Shown one piece after another: positions 15,651 through 22,588 of a stretch of 64,000 nt of DNA. The notes under the pieces were generated by a model. The model searched no databases. It had not been told where the DNA came from and was given only the letters and a program-made list of their open reading frames with translations. Both the position numbers and the translations under genes were made by a program. Every line of letters begins with the position of its first letter. Within the stretch, counting starts at the first letter, position 1. The DNA is from Haloferula sp. BvORR071 (GTDB lineage: Bacteria; Verrucomicrobiota; Verrucomicrobiia; Verrucomicrobiales; Akkermansiaceae), in assembly GCF_000739615.1 (NCBI RefSeq), contig NZ_BATP01000007.1, forward strand, positions 310,001 to 374,000, read 5' to 3'.

Positions 15651-18242
15651 TCACCGCCGGTGGAATCCGCCGCCTCCGCGACTGAAGCCACCGCCACCAC
15701 CTCCAAAGCCACCGCCGCCGCGGTTGAATCCGCCCCCACCGCGGTTGAAACCACCGCCACCCTGGTTGAAGGACCGCTGCTGGTTGAACTGCTGGGTCCG
15801 AGCCTCGCCGCGGTCACGGGCATAAGCGTCCCGGTTCAGGCGATTCTGCACCTCACCCGGGTCCGTCACATGCCGCGCGGGAAGATTCGGATTCCGTGTT
15901 CCACTGCCGCCGGCACCGGGCCGGTTGTCCAAGGCCGGGTTCCGCTCACCACTGCCACCCGCTCCAGGCCGGTTTTCGAAGGCCGGATTCCGCTCACCAC
16001 TGCCACCCGCTCCCGGGCGATTCTCGAAGGCCGGATTCCGCTCACCCGCGCCTCCCTGTCCCGGCCTCACACCACCCGAATATCCAGGCAGGTTCTTCCG
16101 CGTTTGCCCTGAGATGAAGCCATTGCGGTCCGGTCCCGGATTCGGCCGGTAGCCATCCGCATTGTGCCCCGCCGGCTGCCAGCCGCCGTTCTCCCACTTG
16201 CTCCACTGGCCGTCATCCTTGCGATACACGTTGCCATCGTGCCCCGCGTAAAAGTCACCGTTGTGCACGGCCATGCCGCCGTGCCCCTCGTCGCTCCAGT
16301 GGAAGGTCCCGGCCCCATTCGAGCCACGCCAGGCCGCCGCTCCGCCATTGGGGCCCGCCACATGCGCGGATTCCACCCAGCGGTTGCCGCGATGCGCGGC
16401 GGATGCGCCCCACTGCGCGTAGCCGTTGTTACCCTGGTGAGTGACCCAGCCGGTGCCGGTCCGCGGATTGTAGGCACCCGCCACCGTGCGCCCGCCATAG
16501 GGCCCCTCCACATGCGCCGCTCGCCCATAGCGTCCGGTCGCAGGATTGTACCAAGCCGCACGCCCCGCCGAGGCATAGGGCCCGTAGACCCTCTCCCCCA
16601 CCGCATAACCACCGGTCCAGCGGTTGTAGGCCGCTGCGCAGCCGTAGCTGTAGTGATAGGGATAGTATGCCGGATAGTGGCCCCACCAACCAACATAGGG
16701 CGGGTAGTAGTAGCCCGTCCCCCACATCAGGCATTCGCCCAAGGCCAGCCCCGCGACAAAGGTCCCGAAGTAGCCCGCGGTATAGCTGCAGGTCACTTCA
16801 TCGTCGTTGTCGTCGTTGTCATCTTCCACGTTCACATAGGTGACGCGATACACCGGGGATGATGGCGGAATGCTGTAGATCTCATCCGGCACATCCTTGC
16901 AGATCGCCCACGGCCCGGTCGCCGAGGTCGAGATGAACCACACCGCATCCTGGCACAGGTAGTACTTGTCGTGGTACTCGATCACATCCGACGAAGTATT
17001 CGCCGCATACTGCATCTGCGTGCCCTCGATCGGTTTGAACTCGGGTGCACCTTGGTAGCTCGCCTTCGCCTTGGCCTCCGCCTCCTTGATGTGCACCACC
17101 GCTTCCACCGGCACCGAGGCCAAGATCACCGCATCCTCCGCTTCTTCGGTTCCCGGCACCGAGGCCAACACATCGCCGCATGGCCCATCTTCCGGGATCT
17201 TGCTGAAATCCTCGGGCAGATTGTTCCCCGCATAGGTCCATGGTTCATCGATTTTCGTCGTCTTGAACCACCGACCGCTGACCAGATAGTAGATGCTGCC
17301 GTCCGCCTCATTCTGGAAGACATCGCTCTCCGTGTTGTTCGCGAAAGACAGCTTTGTTCCCTCGATCTTCTCCCACACCGGATCGCCCTTGAACGAGATC
17401 AGCTCCGCCGGCTTGTCCGAATAGAACACCTTTGGCAGGATCATTCCCTTCGCCACTTTCCACGGCACTTCGTGCTTCACGTGCTGCCAGGTATCGTCAT
17501 CCGGCAGCTTGGCGAATTCCGCCGGGATCGAATCGGCGAGCGTCCACGGCCCCGCCACTTCCTTCGCGGTCAACCATTCATCACCGGACAACAGGTAGTA
17601 GCTCGACGATGCCTCGTCGAAGAGCAGGTCCCAATTCGTGTTAACCACGAACTTCAAAGTCGTATTGTCGATTGGTGCCAGCACCGGCTTGCCCTCGATC
17701 ATCAGGATCATCGCCGGCGTCGTGCTGATGAAGATCGGCGGCGGATCCATCTTCACCTCCACCGGATGCGACGACTCCTTCGATAGCTTCACGTTGGCCA
17801 GCACCCGGTCGAGCGAGACCGTCGTCGGAGCCACCGGAAAGCTGTCCTTCAAAAGCGCCACCAGCCTTGTCTCGTCTTCCGGCTTCACCGAGCTGAAGTG
17901 CGCGTCATCCACCCGGATATTCCGGATCAGCACGCTGCGCTCCTCCTTGTCCACCGTGGTCTCGCCTGTGATCTCCGCCACGCCCAGCACCGGGGCCTCG
18001 CCCGCGGGCTTCAGGGAAACTGCCAGCCGCGCATGCAACAGGCGGTAACCTTCCCATTCGTCGATCTGCGGCTGGTAGAGGGTCATCTGCGCCTTCGCCG
18101 CCGTCACGTCGCGCGGCCAGCCCGTATCTTGCGGAACCGCCGCCTCAGGAGCCTCGATCGCCAGGCACGGGGTGCTTGCCAGCAGGAGTGTCAGCCACGG
18201 CATGCCACTGCGCACATGTTTGAAATTGCGTTTCGCTTTCAT
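15651..18242 (-). CDS. Large secreted modular protein with three WF-type repeats and Gly-rich tail
   Basis: An 863-aa exported protein; the signal peptide covers about residues 1-28. Residues about 35-165 form a unique domain. Three related modules of about 70 residues follow at about 193-260, 293-360 and 404-465. Each has an aromatic YYL-x-G-x-W core and a GPWT/EPWT/GPWA turn, as in YYLLSGDEWLTAKEVAGPW, YYLVSGRWFKTTKIDEPW and YYLCQDAVWFISTSATGPW. Next come an acidic DDNDDNDDE stretch, a hydrophobic segment (about 488-503), a Tyr/Trp-rich segment, collagen-like Gly-rich sequence, three 16-residue repeats (RPGAGGSGERNPAFEN) and a GGGGFNRGGGGFNR tail. Similar modules are sometimes labelled carbohydrate-binding V/XII. 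ATG 18242 starts the signal peptide; the frame is open far upstream without coding character. It is probably the first gene of the minus-strand series. Confidence 0.85.
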   Translation of the reverse strand: MKAKRNFKHVRSGMPWLTLLLASTPCLAIEAPEAAVPQDTGWPRDVTAAKAQMTLYQPQIDEWEGYRLLHARLAVSLKPAGEAPVLGVAEITGETTVDKEERSVLIRNIRVDDAHFSSVKPEDETRLVALLKDSFPVAPTTVSLDRVLANVKLSKESSHPVEVKMDPPPIFISTTPAMILMIEGKPVLAPIDNTTLKFVVNTNWDLLFDEASSSYYLLSGDEWLTAKEVAGPWTLADSIPAEFAKLPDDDTWQHVKHEVPWKVAKGMILPKVFYSDKPAELISFKGDPVWEKIEGTKLSFANNTESDVFQNEADGSIYYLVSGRWFKTTKIDEPWTYAGNNLPEDFSKIPEDGPCGDVLASVPGTEEAEDAVILASVPVEAVVHIKEAEAKAKASYQGAPEFKPIEGTQMQYAANTSSDVIEYHDKYYLCQDAVWFISTSATGPWAICKDVPDEIYSIPPSSPVYRVTYVNVEDDNDDNDDEVTCSYTAGYFGTFVAGLALGECLMWGTGYYYPPYVGWWGHYPAYYPYHYSYGCAAAYNRWTGGYAVGERVYGPYASAGRAAWYNPATGRYGRAAHVEGPYGGRTVAGAYNPRTGTGWVTHQGNNGYAQWGASAAHRGNRWVESAHVAGPNGGAAAWRGSNGAGTFHWSDEGHGGMAVHNGDFYAGHDGNVYRKDDGQWSKWENGGWQPAGHNADGYRPNPGPDRNGFISGQTRKNLPGYSGGVRPGQGGAGERNPAFENRPGAGGSGERNPAFENRPGAGGSGERNPALDNRPGAGGSGTRNPNLPARHVTDPGEVQNRLNRDAYARDRGEARTQQFNQQRSFNQGGGGFNRGGGGFNRGGGGFGGGGGGFSRGGGGFHRR
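15919..16062 (-). repeat. Three 48-bp in-frame tandem repeats in the 863-aa protein
   Basis: Units begin at 15919, 15967 and 16015 on the plus strand with a 48-bp period. Each encodes a version of RPGAGGSGERNPAFEN. The period is a multiple of three, so copy number can change without breaking the frame. The units differ at a few bases, least between the second and third in the AAGGCCGGATTCCGCTCACC core. Confidence 0.85.
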
Positions 18243-18891
18243 CGATTCGGAACAGGAAGAGTTGGTCTGGAATCCTTTTGGGCGGGGCTCAGGCTCCACC
18301 GGAACTGCGGCCGCGGGGTGTCGGCCTGCCACGGAGCCCTCCGCTACGGAGCCTCGCCCGTCTGGCCGGCGGCAGCCCGGATTTGCTGCCACCGGCATCC
18401 TCACCGCTGGCAATGATTCTTCGCTGCTCTCCGACCATGACAGCCACCATGCAGCATGTCCTTGATCACGGAAATTGGCACTTGGGGCAGATAAGTCTGC
18501 CCTTTGGTGCAATGTTCAGACGAACCACCATTTGACTTAACTATTCCCAACCCCAAACCAAGGCTCTAACCCGCTGCACCCCTCCCCCAACTCCATAGAG
18601 CCGCAATGCAAAATGCGCCCCTCGAGCTACCCCGCAGACCACCCCATTGCACAACTTCCCCGCCGAATCCAATCGGCCAACTGACATGATCGCCATGTTT
18701 CCAGAGCGAGACGAAGCCCCCGGTCCCTAACAACAAATCGGGGACCATACGACCCCGCCACAGACCGTAGTAATTACTACGATAGCCCCAGTAACAAGGC
18801 CATGGCCTCAAGCCTCAGCGCCGTCGTCCCGCGGCACAAGCCCGGCCGACTCCGCCACTCATCCCCAAGCTCCTGACTGGAGAAGGGAAAG
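18243..18891. other. Intergenic region upstream of the 863-aa gene
   Basis: About 650 bp with no gene I can support; short open frames here have no coding character. It should hold the promoter of the long minus-strand series. Visible structures are a perfect 14-bp palindrome GTAGTAATTACTAC at 18767-18780 and a GGTCCC/GGGACC dyad around 18722-18746. The segment 18530-18790 is visibly richer in A and T than the flanking genes. No sigma-70 promoter stands out with confidence. Confidence 0.5.
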
Positions 18892-18964
18892 TGGAGCATA
18901 GGAGATTCGAACTCCTGACCTCTTCATTGCGAACGAAGCGCTCTACCAACTGAGCTAATGCCCC
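18892..18964 (-). tRNA. tRNA-Ala (anticodon CGC)
   Basis: The minus strand folds into a complete cloverleaf. The acceptor is GGGGCAT/ATGCTCC, the D-arm GCTC/GAGC around AGTTGGTA, and the anticodon stem CTTCG/TGAAG around TTCGCAA, giving anticodon CGC. The T-arm is AGGAG/CTCCT around TTCGAAT, and the discriminator is A. The acceptor carries G3:U70, the identity element of alanine tRNAs. The 3' CCA is not encoded. Confidence 0.97.
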
Positions 18965-19137
18965 TTACTCGGCGGGCTCACGGCTTACAGGACATCCGGC
19001 CGGAATCAAGGGCAAATCGCCGGATTCGCGCCGCCCCCGGACCGGCCAATCAAGGCAACCTCTTGGCCAGCGCCCCAAATGGCCCGTCCGGACATTCAAG
19101 CTTTGCCAAGCGCCGCCGGTTTTCCATAATCCCCCGC

Positions 19138-19767
19138 ATGCAGTTGCGTTGGTTTTACCTCCCCGCCGCCCTCGTGTCCGTGATTCTGTGCTCCTGCAAA
19201 AGCACTGGCGGCGGCGGTGGCGGAAGCACCCCCGGCTCGACCGGGGTAGGCCCCTTCGATGCCCGCGGCAACTACGTGGAAGCATGGGCCGACAGCCCCT
19301 CCAAATGGCGCAAGGGATCCACGCAAGTCGTCGACGCCCAGCCGGACCGCGAAGCGGCCAATGTGCCGGTCGTCCCGGAGCCCGTTCCCCCGCCAACCTT
19401 GGCTGCCAACGAGCGGCCCAAGCCGGTCTCCACGACCACCACTCGCGTTTACAAGAATCCCGACGGCACCGTCTCCAAGACCAAGCCCAAGGCCACCGCT
19501 TCCTCAGGTTCCGCTTCCAGCAAGAGCAAGTCCAAGCCGGTGGTCGTGAAGCCGAAGACCACTCCGAACAAGGAAGTGGCGTCGAAGTCCAAGACCAAGG
19601 CCAAGCCGAAGTCCTCGTCCTCGCGCTACACGGTGAAGTCGGGCGACAATCTCAACTCGATCGCCAAGCGCTACGGCACCACCGCCAGCGCCGTGCAAAA
19701 GGCCAACGGCCTCAAGAGCACGAATTCGATCATCCGTCCCGGCCAGTCCCTGACGATTCCAAAGTAG
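19138..19767 (+). CDS. LysM-domain lipoprotein
   Basis: A 209-aa protein. The signal peptide ends in a lipobox (VILCSC, Cys at about residue 19). A Gly-rich linker and a long low-complexity Lys/Ser/Pro region (about 95-160) follow. One C-terminal LysM domain is seen at about 163-209 (YTVKSGDNLNSIAKRYG, then VQKANGLKS, NSIIRPGQSLTIPK). LysM binds N-acetylglucosamine-containing polymers, chiefly peptidoglycan. The protein would be anchored in the outer membrane and touch the wall through its tail. ATG 19138 starts the signal peptide. It stands alone on the plus strand between the tRNA and lgt. Confidence 0.88.
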   Translation: MQLRWFYLPAALVSVILCSCKSTGGGGGGSTPGSTGVGPFDARGNYVEAWADSPSKWRKGSTQVVDAQPDREAANVPVVPEPVPPPTLAANERPKPVSTTTTRVYKNPDGTVSKTKPKATASSGSASSKSKSKPVVVKPKTTPNKEVASKSKTKAKPKSSSSRYTVKSGDNLNSIAKRYGTTASAVQKANGLKSTNSIIRPGQSLTIPK

Positions 19768-19839
19768 CCGCAGCGCTTATCGCCGCGGCTTGACCTACCT
19801 CAGGTCGCCGCGGCACAGCCGTCGTCTTTTCTTCCGTAG

Positions 19840-19860
19840 CGGAATGGCTGCGCCATTCCG
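19840..19860. repeat. Perfect 8-bp hairpin between LysM gene and lgt
   Basis: CGGAATGG - CTGCG - CCATTCCG lies 73 bp after the LysM stop and 96 bp before the lgt stop. It may end transcription from both convergent genes, but there is no clear T-run on either side. A REP-like element is an equal possibility. Confidence 0.5.
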
Positions 19861-19928
19861 GCTGGGCGAATCATCTCAAACCAGAGGGTTGCCCCTTTCC
19901 GGGGAGCTTTCCGCTCCCCTCACACTCC

Positions 19929-19949
19929 ATTCGTCATTCGGGAATTCGA
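19929..19949. repeat. TTCGTCATTCG word repeat downstream of lgt
   Basis: ATTCGTCATTCGGGAATTCG lies directly after the lgt stop. A related block (TCGAATTCGGAAATTCGTCA, extended by TTCGTCATT) lies at 21071-21099 just upstream of lgt. The words TTCGTCATTCG and GAATTCG are shared but in swapped order. It is a non-coding repeat of unknown role. Confidence 0.6.
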
Positions 19950-19955
19950 CATCCC

Positions 19956-21002
19956 TCATCTTCCCTCCGCCGCACCCAGCGTCGCCGGATACTTCCCCTT
20001 CACCCACCGTGAGGAGGTCAGGAACACCAGCCCCGCGACGATCATAAACAGCGAGAGGAACTGCCCACGCGTCAGCGGGCCCAGCATCGCCGCATCCGGC
20101 TCCCGGAACTGCTCCGCGAAGATCCGGAATAGCGCGTAGAAGATGAAAAACAGGCCCGTCAGCACGCCCTGCGGAGCCTTCGGATAGCGCACCCGCACGA
20201 ACCACAGGATCGCGAAAAGCGCCAAGCCCTCCAGCGCTCCCTCATACAATTGCGAGGGATGCCGCGGTTCCAAAAACGGCTCGATCGCCCTTGAGATCGC
20301 CGGATCGTGCCGCTGGAACACCAGCATCTGGTCAAACAATTGTTGCTCCGTCGGTCCCTCCGGCCCCGCGGCCACGGCCGCCGAATAGATTTTCTCGAAG
20401 GCCGGCGAAGCATTCGCCGCCGCCTCCAGAGCGTCCGGCAGGCGGTGCCACTCCGGCTGCTTGTCGTCCACCAGCGCCAGAGGGAACTTCATCGCCCACG
20501 CCACCCCCTGCGTCGTCCGGCCGTAAAGCTCGCCGTTGATGAAATTCGCCATTCGCCCGAAGAATAGGCCCAGCGGCGAAACCACGCACAGCCCGTCCCC
20601 AAGCCCGCGCCAAGAAACCTTTTTCCGCCGCGCATACACCCAGGTGAAGATCACCAGCCCCAAGATCCCGCCGTGGCTAGCCATGCCGCCCTCCCAGACT
20701 TTGAAAATCACCAGCGGATCCTCCAGCAGCGCCCCCCAGCCGTGCTTGGGATTCGGCAGGTAATAAAACAGAATATACCCCAGCCGCCCCCCCAGAAAGA
20801 CTCCGAAAATCCCCGCCGCGAAGATGAAATCCCCCGCCGCTCCCGCCGGCAGCACCCACAGCTTCCGCTTCGCCAGGATGTTCAGCAGCCAGGCCCCGAC
20901 CACGAAGGCAGCCAGATAGGCGAGCCCATACCAGCGGAGCTGGATCGCGTCCGTGAACCGGATCAACACCGGACTCAAATCATGCACGTAGGTGGCGAAC
21001 AC
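19956..21002 (-). CDS. lgt: Prolipoprotein diacylglyceryl transferase
   Basis: Transfers a diacylglyceryl group from phosphatidylglycerol to the lipobox cysteine of prolipoproteins in the inner membrane; several lipoproteins are encoded nearby. The 348-aa protein has the family's many membrane segments. Its motifs are RWYGLAYLAAFVVG, GGMASHGGILG, the Lgt signature GRMANFINGELYGR and HPSQLYEGALEG. A soluble insert of about 60 residues (DALEAAANASPAFEK and onward) makes it longer than the usual 260-300 residues. I chose GTG at 21002, which gives the N-terminus FATYVHDLSPVLIRF; the open frame upstream reads through a repeat block and is not coding. It is divergent from argG. Confidence 0.92.
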   Translation of the reverse strand: MFATYVHDLSPVLIRFTDAIQLRWYGLAYLAAFVVGAWLLNILAKRKLWVLPAGAAGDFIFAAGIFGVFLGGRLGYILFYYLPNPKHGWGALLEDPLVIFKVWEGGMASHGGILGLVIFTWVYARRKKVSWRGLGDGLCVVSPLGLFFGRMANFINGELYGRTTQGVAWAMKFPLALVDDKQPEWHRLPDALEAAANASPAFEKIYSAAVAAGPEGPTEQQLFDQMLVFQRHDPAISRAIEPFLEPRHPSQLYEGALEGLALFAILWFVRVRYPKAPQGVLTGLFFIFYALFRIFAEQFREPDAAMLGPLTRGQFLSLFMIVAGLVFLTSSRWVKGKYPATLGAAEGR

Positions 21003-21070
21003 GGCGGCACTAGAAGGGACGCATTCGCAGGTAGCAAGCGGGATTGAGGACCAAGCTTCCCGACCGGATT

Positions 21071-21099
21071 TCGAATTCGGAAATTCGTCATTCGTCATT
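21071..21099. repeat. TTCGTCATTCG word repeat between lgt and argG
   Basis: TCGAATTCGGAAATTCGTCA followed by TTCGTCATT, with direct repetition of TTCGTCA. It is the partner of the block at 19929-19949, so lgt is flanked on both sides. It lies in the divergent promoter region of lgt and argG. Confidence 0.6.
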
Positions 21100-21134
21100 G
21101 CCCCGCCGGGGCCCCCATGCTGTCCTCCCGCGCC

Positions 21135-22418
21135 ATGAAAATCGTCGTTGCCTACTCCGGGGGCTTGGATACCTCCGTGCTACTTCTCTGGCTCAAGGAG
21201 AAGTACAATGCTGAAATCATCGCCTACTGCGCGGATGTCGGTCAGGGCGACGAATTGGACGGCCTTGAGGCCAAGGCGCTGAGCACTGGCGCTTCCAAGT
21301 GCTACATCGGTGACCTGAAGGAAGACTTCGCCGCCAACTTCATCTTCCCGATGATCCAGGCCGGCGCGATCTACGAGGGCCGCTACCTGCTCGGCACCTC
21401 CATCGCCCGCCCCTGCATCGCGAAAGGCATGCTCGAAGTCGCCCTCAAGGAAGGTGCCGACGCCATCGCCCACGGTGCCACCGGCAAGGGCAACGATCAA
21501 GTCCGCTTCGAACTCTCCGCCGCCACCCTCGCGCCGAATGTGAAGTGCATCGCCCCTTGGCGCGACGCCTCCTTCCGCGAGCAATTCCCCGGCCGCACCG
21601 AGATGATCGCCTACGCGGATGCCCATAATATCCCGATCAAGGCTTCCATGAAGAAGCCCTACTCGATGGACCGCAATCTCCTGCACATCTCCTTCGAGGC
21701 CGGCATGCTCGAAGATCCTTGGTATGACGCCACCACCGAGGCCGACCGCGAGATGTATGTCCTCTCCGTGGCCCCGGAAGACGCCCCGGACAAGCCGGAG
21801 TATGTGGAGATCCTTTTCGACAAGGGCGATGCCATCGGCCTCAAGCACGAGGGCCTCGCCGCCCTCATCACCGAGCTCGGCGACGTGAAGGTCACCGGCC
21901 AGAAGGACGGTTATACCCTCCTTACTCCCTACGGCATCATGCGCGTGCTCAATCTCCTCGGCGGACGCAATGGCGTCGGCCGGGTGGACATCGTTGAGAA
22001 CCGCTTCGTCGGTATGAAGTCCCGCGGCGTCTATGAGACCCCGGGTGGCACCATCCTCCTCGCTGCCCACCGCGACCTCGAAGCGCTCACCGTCGACCGC
22101 GAGGCCATGTTCATCCGCGACGGCCTGATCCCGAAATACGCCCAGCTCGTCTACAACGGCTTCTGGTTCGCCCCGGAGCGTGAGGCCATCCAGGCCCTCG
22201 TCACCCAGACCCAGCAGACCGTCTCCGGCGAAGTCCGCGTGAAACTCTACAAGGGCAACGTCATGAACGCCGGCCGCAAGAGCCCGCACAGCCTCTACTC
22301 CGAAGCCGTCGCCACCATGGAAGGCGGCCAGGAAGCGGCCTACAACCAGGACGACGCCACCGGCTTCATCGCCCTCAACGCCCTGCGCCTCAAGGCCAGC
22401 GCACGGCAGAAGAAGTAA
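21135..22418 (+). CDS. argG: Argininosuccinate synthase
   Basis: Joins citrulline and aspartate with ATP to make argininosuccinate, the penultimate step of arginine synthesis, in the cytoplasm. The 427-aa length is typical. The N-terminal PP-loop is [36 protein letters not shown] and [14 protein letters not shown] are strongly conserved in the family, as are [20 protein letters not shown] and [11 protein letters not shown] 21135 opens directly on the PP-loop strand ([10 protein letters not shown]); an ATG 18 bp earlier is in frame but adds non-conserved residues. The gene stands alone, with its own terminator 28 bp after the stop. argH lies 27 kb away in the same direction. Confidence 0.97.
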   Translation: MKIVVAYSGGLDTSVLLLWLKEKYNAEIIAYCADVGQGDELDGLEAKALSTGASKCYIGDLKEDFAANFIFPMIQAGAIYEGRYLLGTSIARPCIAKGMLEVALKEGADAIAHGATGKGNDQVRFELSAATLAPNVKCIAPWRDASFREQFPGRTEMIAYADAHNIPIKASMKKPYSMDRNLLHISFEAGMLEDPWYDATTEADREMYVLSVAPEDAPDKPEYVEILFDKGDAIGLKHEGLAALITELGDVKVTGQKDGYTLLTPYGIMRVLNLLGGRNGVGRVDIVENRFVGMKSRGVYETPGGTILLAAHRDLEALTVDREAMFIRDGLIPKYAQLVYNGFWFAPEREAIQALVTQTQQTVSGEVRVKLYKGNVMNAGRKSPHSLYSEAVATMEGGQEAAYNQDDATGFIALNALRLKASARQKK

Positions 22419-22445
22419 GCCATCCCGCCATTCGCGAATTTTGGG

Positions 22446-22477
22446 GGCCGCAGCATCCGCTGCGGCCTCTTTGTTTT
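22446..22477 (+). terminator. Rho-independent terminator of argG
   Basis: GGCCGCAGC - ATCC - GCTGCGGCC is a perfect 9-bp stem with a 4-base loop, followed by TCTTTGTTTT. It begins 28 bp after the argG stop. Confidence 0.9.
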
Positions 22478-22588
22478 CAGGCACCGCGGCCGGAGGGGGC
22501 TAGGTCTAAAGTCGGAGGCGTTCCGACTCGCGCGAAGTTGTAAACGGTTAGGAAGTGTTTTAAATAGTCGTGCTTCCCTTCCAGCACC

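Noticed and set aside
15919..16062. Possible CRISPR-like regular repeats
   Set aside because: The 48-bp units are contiguous with no spacers, lie inside a gene in frame, and no cas gene is near.
18566..18811. 81-codon frame in the gap before the tRNA
   Set aside because: Gly/Trp-rich translation of an AT-richer regulatory region with a palindrome; no start context or similarity.
21180..22484. 434-codon open frame antisense to argG
   Set aside because: argG is certain on the opposite strand; the antisense product is a Gly/Asp/Val-rich mirror with no recognisable domain.
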